Positions 10,687-19,889 of a stretch of 34,128 nt of DNA are shown piece by piece. The notes beneath the pieces are model-generated. The model was not told the DNA's origin, ran no database searches, and worked only from the letters and a program-made list of their open reading frames with translations. Each line of letters opens with the position of its first letter. Position 1 is the first letter of the stretch. This DNA is from Arsenophonus sp052174535 (GTDB taxonomy: Bacteria; Pseudomonadota; Gammaproteobacteria; Enterobacterales; Enterobacteriaceae), in contig JBQMRQ010000069.1 of the NCBI GenBank assembly GCA_052174535.1, forward strand, positions 1 through 34,128. The letters run 5' to 3'. The position numbers and the translations under genes were made by a program.

Positions 10687-12085
10687 GAGTTATTAGCAAA
10701 TTTAGTATTATGTGATAAGGCTATACTCTAATGCTTCGTAAATATATTTCCAATATTAAATTGAATATTGCTTGCAATGATAGGATCAACAGCTTAACTC
10801 CCCCCTGAGCCACATTAAGCTTATTTGAAAATATAGCAGCTTATTATATACCATTGAAAGGATTATTTTCGTAAGCACAATGCTTCGCGTGTTACTCTTC
10901 ATAGGTTCACTATCATAAAAGCTAATTCAATCTTATTCGCCGTTCTTATGATATCAAGTGCACCGATAGACTGGTATAGGATGCCAGTAACTATTCTCGG
11001 ATCTTTTCTAGCTTCTTCATCACTACAGGATATACTGAAATGTTATTAACAAAATATCAAAGAATTTATTAGCGGCATCGCGATTCTCTGGTAGTCAGAT
11101 CACTTCCCGCAACTTACCTTAACTTTCGGTGCCGCATGTTTTTCAGGAGTGAAAACAACTACATTAATTAATTATTTTATGTAGTTAACAGTATTAATAT
11201 TGCGTATCCAGAAATATCTTTATCATTTTATTCTAAAAAACTGAAATATCATTCTCCTATAGCAAGTTTAAAATATGTTTAAGTCACGCGTTCGTAGGCC
11301 ATTAATAATTTTAATCTAGTTTATTTTTGATTTTTAATATGCATCTTTGAGCGTAATTAGATCTTTAAGTCCATTCTTAGTAATGTTGATTTGACTAGAA
11401 GTAAAAAGACTATCATTGTCTCTGACAAGCCTGTATATGCTATCTGCCAAGTAATAAATGTAGCAATATCGCTTAAATAATATAGCTGTTAATGCCTGTG
11501 TTCTTCAAAACATTGTTGTTTCAATCTTCTGATAGGATTTAGCAAAATAATACTATGCGTTTTTTACTGAGAAGCACCCTCCAGAATTATAAAAATTACC
11601 GGTGTATAAATACCTTGCATATACAGATTATTATAGCAACTTTTCGATATTTTCACGCTTCAGATAAGGTGATAGCAAGAGATTTTTGAAGTATATTCTA
11701 TTATCGCTATAATCTCACTTTAACCTTAGGGACTTTAATATCAGCATCTCCTAATACGAGTCTATATTGTATTCACTGGGGGTAAATAAGCGTTACGGTC
11801 TACGGATGAGATTTGTAGACAAACGGTATTTTATCATATTACTATAAACACGGCTTTGAGCGTTATCTCAACAACGAATGCCTATTAACCTACCTATCAG
11901 CATTGTGGATGAGTTGATGCAATGGATCACGGTAATAGCTGGTTTCACAGATACATGTATGTAAATTTTATAGCATATCATATATCTGATAATAGATTAT
12001 TCACGAAATCAATCAGTAGGAGATACTTCTTCTCTACCATCGGCGAATCCCATACCTTAAAAATGAGAATAATGAGAATAACTTC
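10687..12085 (-). mobile_element. IS256-family element, dead copy C, with target-site duplication
   Basis: This is the best-bounded copy. It starts GAGTTATTAGC at 10687 and ends AATAACTTC at 12085, and the 8-base sequence TCGATAAA is found directly on both sides (10679-10686 and 12086-12093). IS256-family elements characteristically duplicate 8-9 bases. The transposase pseudogene is on the minus strand: near 11650-11690 the reverse complement reads the conserved LLSPYLKR-type block, shared with copy B. Many stops are present. Length is 1,399 bases. Confidence 0.85.
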
Positions 12086-12093
12086 TCGATAAA

Positions 12094-12500
12094 AATAAGT
12101 TTACCATTTTCGTTCAATAAAAGTTTATCTCGATTTCAGTGATAGTTACTAAAGGGGTCCCCCTCTCCACCTCTCCGCACTAGCTTATTGCTTTTAAATG
12201 TAGTGTTAATACAGAAAAAGAGAGAGTTAATAAACTTATTGTTGAGTGCAATCTCTTTTAACATATCGCTTTTTATTAATTTTTTCTAAACTAATTATTA
12301 ATGATTATGATTATATATCAGTATAGCTAAATCTTAAAATTTTTTTGCTACATAGTGCTTCTCTAGGCATATACAGAAAACTTATTAAAGTATTAAATGA
12401 AAAATATTGTAATTATTATTAAACCTATTTAGCCAGTTATCATGTTATGTAAAATCGTTAAATCTTATTGGAAAAGGAGAACTAAAGCTTAGAACAAGAG
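12094..12500. other. Gene-free region upstream of ytfK
   Basis: No coding trace was seen; ytfJ, the usual neighbour, is not recognisable. A short tract, AGGGGTCCCCCTCTCC (12153-12169), recurs in inverted orientation at 23515-23531. Confidence 0.5.
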
Positions 12501-12515
12501 TCTATAATTATAAAA

Positions 12516-12531
12516 TGTGTCACAAATCACA
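12516..12531 (+). promoter_or_regulatory. CRP-like site upstream of ytfK
   Basis: TGTGT-N6-TCACA matches the CRP consensus TGTGA-N6-TCACA with a single mismatch in ten defined bases. It lies 43 bases upstream of the ytfK start. A TATAAT lies just upstream at 12503-12508 and a TATAAC just downstream at 12536-12541, so I cannot say which promoter geometry applies. In E. coli, ytfK is reported to be under cAMP-CRP control, which makes this site credible. Confidence 0.6.
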
Positions 12532-12573
12532 TTTTTATAACTTCAAAATCAACAAATTGGAGGAAAAAGTTGA

Positions 12574-12780
12574 ATGAAGATTTTTTACCGTTATAATCCA
12601 TTGAAGATTGCACGTTACGTTAAAATATTATTTCGTGGTCGATTGTATATCAAAGATATGGGAGTATTTGAATTTGATAAAGGAAAGATATTACCCCCTA
12701 GAATTAGAGATAAGCGGCATTTCAATATAATGAATGAAATCAATAAAGAAGTTCTTATTCTCCAGACAGAAATAAGTTAA
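12574..12780 (+). CDS. ytfK: YtfK, SpoT-activating stringent response factor (DUF1107)
   Basis: YtfK is a 68-residue cytoplasmic protein which in E. coli binds SpoT and tilts it towards (p)ppGpp synthesis under phosphate, fatty acid or carbon starvation. This product is also exactly 68 residues. The family core is intact: YNPLKIARYVK at 7-17, then LFRGRLYIKDMG, VFEFDKGKILPP and a C-terminal helix with NEINKEVLILQTE. A strong Shine-Dalgarno GGAGGA (12559-12564) sits 9 bases before the ATG. The neighbours ytfJ, ytfL, msrA and tamA seen in enterics are absent or unreadable, so the gene stands alone in about 8 kb of dead DNA. Its short open frame with strong similarity and a ribosome site argues that it is live. 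Confidence 0.93.
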   Translation: MKIFYRYNPLKIARYVKILFRGRLYIKDMGVFEFDKGKILPPRIRDKRHFNIMNEINKEVLILQTEIS

Positions 12781-12794
12781 CTTGTCTGATAAAT

Positions 12795-12824
12795 TTTGCG
12801 CCACATCATCCTCGGTGGCGCAAA
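12795..12824. terminator. Stem-loop after ytfK
   Basis: A 10-bp perfect stem, TTTGCGCCAC (12795-12804) with GTGGCGCAAA (12815-12824), stands out as GC-rich against its surroundings and lies 15 bases after the ytfK stop. The downstream tail is A-rich rather than T-rich. It may therefore act as a weak terminator or as a 3'-end stabiliser rather than a textbook terminator. Confidence 0.6.
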
Positions 12825-12829
12825 TAAAA

Positions 12830-13805
12830 ATATAAACTAATAATGATCTAATAGTTTTAATTCATAATTTCTAATATATATGTCACGAATTAGCGAAAAG
12901 ATTTTTACTATACCTTACGTCGCTTTACATTAAATTTAATTTTTACCAGCAAATTTTATTTTATGAATAGCGTCAAATAATTTAATCTTGCATATGTAAG
13001 CAACGATGTTTTATTATAATCAAAATTATAATTTTGAAGAAATTAAATTTATGGATGTATTTTTGTTAAAAATACAAGTAATACTACTTGATAAAATCTA
13101 TTCTTCTCAAAGAAGAAAAATGTTTTTTCCTATTACAAAAAACTATTTTAGTACTAAGTCTATCTTTTCTAATAGATGCTCTCCTCTTTGTTACCAAAAG
13201 ATTACTTACGGCGAACAACAAATCATATTGTCTAATTCTTTATCTTTCTGGTAATTATTCTTATGAATATGCTAACCAACATTGGATAATCCATATAAAA
13301 CCACAGCTAGGGAATATTACATATTAATTATTTATTGATCAAATCTCAAAACATAAAAACAACTGCAAGCACTGATAAATAAGTTTGAATTTAACTAGAA
13401 AGTGAGATTGAGTATAAGCAAAGCAATATTTATAATATTTATCGCAGTTATTAAATGAAAGGGCGATTAAAATAAGTTTAACGCTGGTATAAATCCACTT
13501 AATTCTATTAAATAGCAAAATTTACGCTGATATTACTAAGCTAATAGCAAATCAGGTTATATATTATTTATTTCCTATTGGGTTGGGGTTTAGATACAAA
13601 AGCACCTGATACTTATGTTCTTTATTTTAAAAAGGTAGCTTAGGCTTATTTCTAAATAGAGATTACTATCTGGATAACACTAAACAGATGAAAATTATTC
13701 GTTAGAATATATCGCTATTACTACTATTTTAGAGTTAGTAAGATAAAGAAAAAGAAATACAATTAAGGATAATTATTGAGTTATTAGTAAAATCTAATAT
13801 ATAAT
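12830..13805. other. Gene-free region with overlapping short open frames
   Basis: Two overlapping plus-strand frames (13006-13254 and 13088-13327) lack ribosome sites and match nothing I know. They may be the two halves of one frameshifted dead gene. No other feature is seen. Confidence 0.4.
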
Positions 13806-14967
13806 AATTAGTTTATTATCTGATGTTTCGTAAATCCATTTTGTATCTTTAAATTAGATGCTGTTATCACCAGAGTCATAGCAAGTTAATTCCACTTAGC
13901 CGGTTTCCAGCTTTTCTGGGAGACGAAGCAGCTAAATACTATTAAAAAGAGTTTATTAGCGGCATCGCGATTCTCTGATAGCCAAATCACTTCCTGCAGC
14001 TCGCTTTAACTTTTAGTATAAAAATATCTTTATGGAGTGAAGGCAATATATTAACTATTTTATATACCCAACAGAGTTGGTGCTGCGTATTTTGAAATAT
14101 CTTTCTATTACATTCTAAAAACCAAAACACCGTCTTCTCTAGTAAATCCAAGAGATATAGTTAAGGCACATACCGACAGGCGGCGATCATCCAGAAGTTC
14201 AGCCCAGTGCACTTATAACTCTCGATAAGCATCTTTAACTAAAAATCAATTCTTTATGTCTATGCTCAGTGATACCAATAATTACTAGCAGATAAAGGCG
14301 ATCAGCTTGCCTGATAGAATAGTGTATATACCATCAGAACAGAAAAAATTTAGTGGCATCCCCTTAAATCACATAAGGATACATTACTCATCTTGAGTAT
14401 GTTCTTCAATCCATTACTGTTTTAGTCTGATAATAGTACTGACACAGAAGTCATGCGCTTCTTACCAAGAAGCGCCTTAAGAGTTTAGCGAAAACCACCG
14501 GTTGTATGCCTTTCAGGTACAGGCATAAGTAGTAGCTCTTCGCCAATTTTTGTACGCTTCAGATAAGGTGATAGCAAAAAACTGTTGAAGCATATTTATT
14601 GCCACTACAATACGTCCCTAATCTTAAGCACTTTAATCTCAACATTACCATTACTAGTATTTACTGTATGGTTCGATGTAGCACATAACCATTACGGGTA
14701 AATACAAAGCAGCGTTAAAGATATTCTCGCAGTTATAATAGGGGGCCTTACCCAAGCTCAATTCAACGGCAGCACCTATAAGCTTATTGGCAAAGCATTA
14801 CGGATGAGTTTATGAAAATGGATTACAGATCATATCTAGTTTCGGAGATATCTCTTGTAGAGTAAATTTCATGGTATATTAGCTCTCTATTATTAAGATC
14901 ATTATAAAATGAATTAAAAATGATAATCATCTTTAAAATTCCATACACCACAAATAAACATAACTTG
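13806..14967 (-). mobile_element. IS256-family element, dead copy D, internally deleted
   Basis: This minus-strand copy ends at a well-preserved inverted repeat, CATACACCACAAATAAAC...ATAACTTG (14942-14967). The low-coordinate end is degenerate and approximate. On the minus strand near 14250-14290, VIIGITEHRHKELI matches the conserved VIIGVTEHGRKEL block of this transposase group. Compared with copies C, E and F, about 0.2 kb is missing at about 13946, between the C-terminal tail and the block beginning TTTATTAGCGGCATCGCGATTC. Confidence 0.78.
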
Positions 14968-15769
14968 ATTACTTGAATGCCAATATCTAATTCTGCTAAT
15001 TTATCAACCTGACGCACATCATATCGATAATAATACCTTCCTACTGTTTTTCATAACAAATTTTCTAATCCAAAATTATTAGCGCTTTACGTGCAGAGCC
15101 TCAACCATCAACTAATAGATCCACTCCTTCCCCCTGCTCATCTAGAAAATTAGAAATGATTTTATTCTCTTTAAAATATTTTATTGTCATAATTTAACTA
15201 CTAAATGAAGTATGTCAGCCAAAGCTAGAGAATAAAGATTCGACTACATTCACCTTTTATTGATAGATATCACACAGTTCGGAAGTACTATATTCATAGT
15301 ACTTCAGTCTATTTAAGCACGAGGAAAGTTCAGTATATTCTTATCTAATTATTCTTTTTGCAAAAAAGTAACTCATAAAAAACACTGAGAAAAGTCAAAA
15401 TTACAATAATTTATTTAAAATAAGTACAACAGAAAATAAAATTTTAATTAGTAACGCCGCTTTAAGTTTATTTCCAATAAAGATTTCATATCTTTAAAGG
15501 TACTATTAATGAATAACTTTATTTATATAGTTTAATAAACTAAATGTAATGAGCCAGAATAACCAACCCGTTAAGTAATGAAGATATAAACACGCTAAAG
15601 AGTATTAAACAAAAAATCATAATTAAGATGAATACAGTATGATATGATTGGAGTGTCTTTAGCACTTAATCTAACTGCTAAAGTATTTTTATCTGCTTTA
15701 ATATTATTTTCTATTGCGCATATTGTTAACATTTATTACTGTTACTAACAAACAATCCAGAAGCGGTTA
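14968..15769. other. Decayed region with one unidentified minus-strand coding trace
   Basis: On the minus strand, about 15200 down to 14960, readable pieces such as VGRYYYRYDVRQVDKLAEL run directly up to the end of IS256 copy D. This looks like a dead gene interrupted or flanked by the insertion. I cannot identify it. The rest (15200-15770) shows nothing. Confidence 0.35.
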
Positions 15770-16790
15770 TTGCTAATAACAGACTATGTTTGCAAAGGTT
15801 ATTGGTAGAAATCCATTTACTATTATGAAGGATTTTCGCTACATAAGTTGCCATGAAAAACAAGTAATCATATAGATTAAAGAGACTTTTCCTTATTCTC
15901 TAATAAAATAAATCTGCATTTTATTAGTTGCCTAGATGTTAATCTAACGGATGATATCAATTAATACATTCAAGCAAGTTATTGCACTTTATCCTACCTA
16001 TAATTGTCACAGTAAATATCTTTATCTGCTGAAGACATTTATTATGATTACAACGATATCGTTGCAAAATCCCCATTGCAGGAAAATATGTAACAATCTT
16101 ATTGGAATTACCTCTGGCGAAAGTATATCACAAAAGTAGATGGTTTAGTTATTTTCAATATATATATATTGAATAGCTTCACTTTATGAAAGAAAGAAAA
16201 ACAAATATTGATTTAAAATAACGTTTAGATGTGGAGTATCACTTGCTTCTTGCTTCAGCAGTGAGAGATAAGATAAATACACTAAGTGATTATTATTAAA
16301 GTCAACGAAACATTTCTCCTGAATCATTTAAAAGGGATTGTTATATTCCATATAGGAAATCTAGAAAATGCGAGAGTAGGAGATAAAAAGAATCAATTTC
16401 GGTCTTAATTACCCCCGAGATCGATATGTTCATGGAACAATGAAACTTTTTAAGAGTTTAATGGAGAGTATGTTAATCGTTTTCTTGAGCTTATCTTCAA
16501 TAAAGATTTCATCCTTTACTTGGATAGAGTAAAATTATACAAAACTTTTCCTAGTAAGCACGAATTAGTTACTATCAACTAATAAGATTGAGTAATCAGA
16601 AAGTTATTGGTAAGGAATTCCAGATTCAAAATCTGATCAATTGTATCAGTCGATTAAAAGTATGCCTGAATAGGGATTCCATGGCGTATAGTTATTATTT
16701 ACTAAATTATCTGGCCTTGGGTAGATTGTTTGAACTAGAACAATTTGAAATATAGTTGTGACTATAAAAATTCTTCTATGAGCAAAGCAG
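15770..16790 (+). repeat. Repeat Y, copy 1 (about 1 kb, direct repeat)
   Basis: This block aligns with 21490-22510 in the same orientation. Shared landmarks include GAAG(G/A)ATTTTCGCTA (15826 and 21545), AACGATATCGTTGCAAAATC-like sequence (16058 and 21776), AAATACACTAAGTG (16274 and 21998), AAAGTCAACGAAA (16298 and 22025) and TAAGATT(G/A)(A/G)GTAATCAGAAA (16581 and 22316). A partial third copy is at 31950-32315. Short coding traces in several frames suggest a former gene with a helical product, but the frame is broken differently in each copy. Family unknown. Confidence 0.6.
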
Positions 16791-16855
16791 TTATTTCTTC
16801 ATAAGATAACCGATTAAATTCTTCTAATTAACCTAGAAGTTGTTCTTATAATATA

Positions 16856-16879
16856 GTGGGGAGGCTTTTATAGCCCCAC
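16856..16879 (-). terminator. Stem-loop after hslU
   Basis: GTGGGG (16856-16861) pairs with CCCCAC (16874-16879), with a further GGCT/AGCC-type pairing inside. It lies about 36 bases downstream of the hslU stop on the minus strand. It is GC-rich against an AT-rich background. The T tract on the minus strand is weak (TATATTAT), so efficiency is uncertain. Confidence 0.6.
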
Positions 16880-16914
16880 CTAGGATTATAATTAGCAAAA
16901 TTAATGGTGCTAGA

Positions 16915-18246
16915 TTATAAAATAAATCGACTTAGATCTTCATCAGCAACTAGCTCATCCAGATGTTTAGAAACGTAATCAGCATTAATTATAATATCTT
17001 GACCATTGCTTTCGCTTGCATTGAAAGAGATATCTTCCATTAATCGTTCAAGAACGGTATGTAATCGACGAGCACCAATATTTTCTGTTTTTTCATTAAC
17101 TTGCCATGCTGCTTGAGCAATTTTATTAATGGCTTCTGATGTAAAGATAATGTTTAAACCTTCGGTTTCCATCAATGCTTTATATTGTATAGTTAAAGAT
17201 GCATTTGGTTCAGTTAAAATACGATTAAAGTCTTCTGCCGTCAATGCTTGCAATTCAACTCTGATAGGTAATCTGCCTTGTAGTTCAGGAATTAAATCTG
17301 ATGGACTTGTAACTTGAAATGCGCCAGAAGCGATAAATAGAATATGGTCAGTTTTTACCATACCATGTTTAGTCGAAACGGTGCAGCCTTCAACTAAAGG
17401 TAACAAATCACGTTGTACACCTTCTCGAGAGACATCTGGACCAGAAGTTTCTCCACGTTTGCATATTTTATCGATTTCATCGATGAAAACAATACCATGT
17501 TGTTCAACTGAATCAATGGCTTGCTGTTTTAGTTCTTCTGGATTAACCAGTTTTGCTGCTTCTTCTTCTATTAATATTTTAAAGGCTTCTTTAATTTTCA
17601 TCTTACGGGGTTTATGTTTTTGCCCGGCTAGATTTTGAAATAAAGATTGCAATTGACTAGTCATTTCCTCCATACCAGGAGGAGCCATAATTTCAATACC
17701 TACTGGTATAGTAGCAACTTCAATTTCAATTTCTTTATTATCTAACTCACCTTCTCTTAGTTTTTTACGGAAAGATTGGCGTGTATTAGAAGGTTCTACA
17801 TGTGGATCAGGATGTCCCCAATTATTTTTAGCTGGAGGCAATAAAACATCAAGAATACGTTCTTCTGCCAGTTCTTCTGCACGGTAACCGTTTTTTTCTA
17901 TAGATTGAAGGCGTACCATTTTTACAGCAGCGTCAGTTAAATCACGAATGATAGAATCAACCTCTTTACCAACATAACCGACTTCAGTAAACTTCGTTGC
18001 TTCTACCTTAATAAATGGAGCATTAGCCAGCTTTGCTAAGCGCCGGGCAATTTCAGTTTTACCTACACCAGTTGGACCAATCATCAAAATATTTTTTGGT
18101 GTTACTTCTTGACGCAATGCTTCATCAAGTTGCATACGACGCCAACGATTACGTAGCGCAATAGCGACAGAACGTTTTGCTTTGTGTTGACCAATAATAT
18201 AATTGTCCAATTCACTGACAATTTCACGTGGCGTCATTTCAGACAT
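16915..18246 (-). CDS. hslU: HslU, ATPase subunit of the HslVU protease
   Basis: HslU (ClpY) is the AAA+ unfoldase that feeds substrates to HslV in the cytoplasm during heat shock. From MSEMTPREIV the product has 443 residues, equal to E. coli. Walker A GPTGVGKT is at 57-64, the pore loop GYVG at 90-93, Walker B VFIDEID at 253-259, the sensor-2 Arg in GAR at 391-393, and the C-terminal DLSRFIL tail that inserts into HslV. The open frame extends 24 codons further upstream, but that part overlaps hslV in another frame. ATG at 18246 has AAGGAT 8 bases before it and matches the family start, so I place the start there. It follows hslV by 10 bases. The downstream menA/rraA genes are not recognisable. 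Confidence 0.97.
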   Translation of the reverse strand: MSEMTPREIVSELDNYIIGQHKAKRSVAIALRNRWRRMQLDEALRQEVTPKNILMIGPTGVGKTEIARRLAKLANAPFIKVEATKFTEVGYVGKEVDSIIRDLTDAAVKMVRLQSIEKNGYRAEELAEERILDVLLPPAKNNWGHPDPHVEPSNTRQSFRKKLREGELDNKEIEIEVATIPVGIEIMAPPGMEEMTSQLQSLFQNLAGQKHKPRKMKIKEAFKILIEEEAAKLVNPEELKQQAIDSVEQHGIVFIDEIDKICKRGETSGPDVSREGVQRDLLPLVEGCTVSTKHGMVKTDHILFIASGAFQVTSPSDLIPELQGRLPIRVELQALTAEDFNRILTEPNASLTIQYKALMETEGLNIIFTSEAINKIAQAAWQVNEKTENIGARRLHTVLERLMEDISFNASESNGQDIIINADYVSKHLDELVADEDLSRFIL

Positions 18247-18256
18247 ATTTAAATCC

Positions 18257-18787
18257 TTAAGATTTTGAAAAGAGTTCTTCAAAGTTAAAATTATGGTTGG
18301 TATATATGCAGATATCACTCGCTATATTTAGCGATTTTTCTGTAATATCACGTGCGCTCATTTCTGTATTTTCTAACAGAGCACGTGCAGAAGCTTGTGC
18401 ATAAGCACCACCAGAACCAATAGCGATCAAATCATTTTCTGGTTGAATAACATCCCCATTACCTGTAATGATCAATGAACTGCTTTCATCTGCAACAGCT
18501 AAAAGCGCTTCAAGTTTTCTTAGCATACGATCAGTACGCCAATCTTTAGCTAGTTCAACAGCAGCTTTCGTTAGGTGTCCTTGATAAAGTTCTAGTTTTC
18601 GTTCAAAAAGTTCAAATAGTGTAAATGCATCAGCAGTACTACCTGCAAATCCTGCGATAACTTTATTATTATAAAGGCGGCGCACTTTACGGACGTTGCC
18701 TTTCATGACGGTATTACCTATAGTCGCCTGTCCATCACCACCAATTACAACTTTGGCATTACGGCGAACACTTATAATTGTAGTCAT
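18257..18787 (-). CDS. hslV: HslV, peptidase subunit of the HslVU protease
   Basis: HslV (ClpQ) is an N-terminal-threonine peptidase of proteasome beta-subunit type. It forms a double hexamer capped by HslU and degrades misfolded and regulatory proteins such as SulA and RpoH. The product has 176 residues, as in E. coli. After Met removal the catalytic nucleophile is Thr1 (MTTI start). The other active-site residues are in place: Asp17 in GGDGQ, Lys33 in NVRKVRR and Ser124 in GSGG. A Shine-Dalgarno AAGG precedes the ATG. The hslV stop region supplies the ribosome site of hslU, so the two are translationally close. A sigma-32 promoter lies upstream, overlapping the end of ftsN. Confidence 0.97.
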   Translation of the reverse strand: MTTIISVRRNAKVVIGGDGQATIGNTVMKGNVRKVRRLYNNKVIAGFAGSTADAFTLFELFERKLELYQGHLTKAAVELAKDWRTDRMLRKLEALLAVADESSSLIITGNGDVIQPENDLIAIGSGGAYAQASARALLENTEMSARDITEKSLNIASDICIYTNHNFNFEELFSKS

Positions 18788-18829
18788 AATTCAGCCCTTA
18801 ATAATTTTATCATAGGAGTATATAAGCAT

Positions 18830-18855
18830 ACTTTTTATGTTTTTATGCAAAAAGT
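18830..18855 (-). promoter_or_regulatory. Hairpin in the hslVU leader
   Basis: A 7-bp stem, ACTTTTT (18830-18836) with AAAAAGT (18849-18855), lies within the predicted 5' untranslated region of hslV. In E. coli the hslVU leader carries a stem-loop reported to stabilise the mRNA; this may be the equivalent, although it is short and AT-rich. Confidence 0.35.
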
Positions 18856-18878
18856 CTGTATTTACTTATAGGAATTTT

Positions 18879-18903
18879 ATGGGGGATAATAATCATTTTT
18901 CAA
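18879..18903 (-). promoter_or_regulatory. Sigma-32 heat-shock promoter of hslVU
   Basis: Read on the minus strand, GTTGAAA (18897-18903 region) and CCCCAT (18879-18884) are separated by 13 bases. The sigma-32 consensus is CTTGAAA, a spacer of about 11-16 bases, then CCCCATNT. The -35 element overlaps the ftsN stop codon (18900-18902). hslVU is a classical heat-shock operon in enterics, so the position and sequence agree. The start of transcription would be about 18870, giving a leader of roughly 80 bases. Confidence 0.78.
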
Positions 18904-19646
18904 CCCTTACTTGTATGAAGAATACAGCCGGATATGCCAATAGATTTAGCTCGATCAGGTATTTTTTCTGCTGTTTCTTGATTGTAAGGTCCAAGAATAA
19001 CACGATGCCAACCTTTTTTTGAGATAATTCTACTTTCTAAACCTAAAAATGCCATGTTGGCTTTAACGGATTCTGCTTGCTCAAGATTCTTAAATGAACT
19101 ACACTGCACTAGTATTTTTTGTTGAATATTTGTTAATTTCTGAAGCTGTGGGATTGGTTTTAATCGCAGAGATGATTCTATTGGTGGACCATTAATGATA
19201 ACGCGTGATCGAATGACATTATCATTATTAAGCATTTCGGATAGATTAATGGCATGGTTGCGTCTATCTGCATCAATCTGCTCAAGAAATTGACGCTGTT
19301 CCTTACTTAAATCGGTTGTATTATTAATATTTGATTTAGTTGAGTTATTAAAGTTTGGTAGAGTAATGTCACGCTTTTCCAGCTCTTTTATATAACGCCA
19401 TCGTTCTTCTGGTTTAGGTGGCAGACTAGTAAGTAGCTGACTATTATTAGTCAAGATTTTTTTATTAAATGCAAGAACGCGTTTATTTTGTGTAATGTAA
19501 TATAAGCCACCAATAAATATAATAACGATGAGAATAGCAATAGTAAGGGTTGTTTTTGGTAATCCTTGATTTAATTTTTTCTTGCCTGAACGCGTACTCT
19601 TATAGGGTATTGTACGCCCTAGTCTTACGTAATCTTTTTGTGCCAC
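18900..19646 (-). CDS. ftsN: FtsN, cell-division activator (shortened)
   Basis: FtsN is the bitopic inner-membrane protein that triggers septal peptidoglycan synthesis through FtsA and FtsQLB/FtsWI. The 248-residue product has a basic cytoplasmic N-terminus (MAQKDYVR), one transmembrane helix at about 32-52, and the essential periplasmic segment LPPKPEERWRYIKELE at 75-90 with W83, Y85 and L89. An EQRQFLEQ helix at about 116-123 and a C-terminal SPOR domain at about 176-248 (ILVQCSSFKN...GWHRVILGP) follow. E. coli FtsN has 319 residues; the difference is almost entirely the Gln-rich linker, which is nearly gone here. The start is GTG and lacks a clear Shine-Dalgarno. cytR, normally upstream, is not recognisable; hslVU follows. 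Confidence 0.95.
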   Translation of the reverse strand: MAQKDYVRLGRTIPYKSTRSGKKKLNQGLPKTTLTIAILIVIIFIGGLYYITQNKRVLAFNKKILTNNSQLLTSLPPKPEERWRYIKELEKRDITLPNFNNSTKSNINNTTDLSKEQRQFLEQIDADRRNHAINLSEMLNNDNVIRSRVIINGPPIESSLRLKPIPQLQKLTNIQQKILVQCSSFKNLEQAESVKANMAFLGLESRIISKKGWHRVILGPYNQETAEKIPDRAKSIGISGCILHTSKG

Positions 19647-19889
19647 TTTTCAATTCACTAATTAATAAAAAGTTACATTAATTATTTTATATGTTAATTA
19701 ACCTAATTATTTTAGACTAGTTTTTAGGTAGAAAACACTATTACGAATAATTAAATTGCAGTCTAGCTATTTGCATTTTTATCTATTCTTTCTGATAACA
19801 ATTTCATTACCTATTTTTACTCCCATTAATAGCGGTAAAAAGTAGTCTGTCAGCATACAGAATACATTTATACGAATTCTATGCCAAGA

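Noticed and set aside
13006..13327. Two overlapping plus-strand frames of 82 and 79 codons
   Set aside because: No ribosome site, hydrophobic AT-rich composition and no recognised family; at best a frameshifted relic.
18247..18318. 24-codon upstream extension of hslU
   Set aside because: It overlaps hslV in another frame, is not part of the HslU family, and the internal ATG has its own ribosome site and the canonical MSEMTPREIV start.
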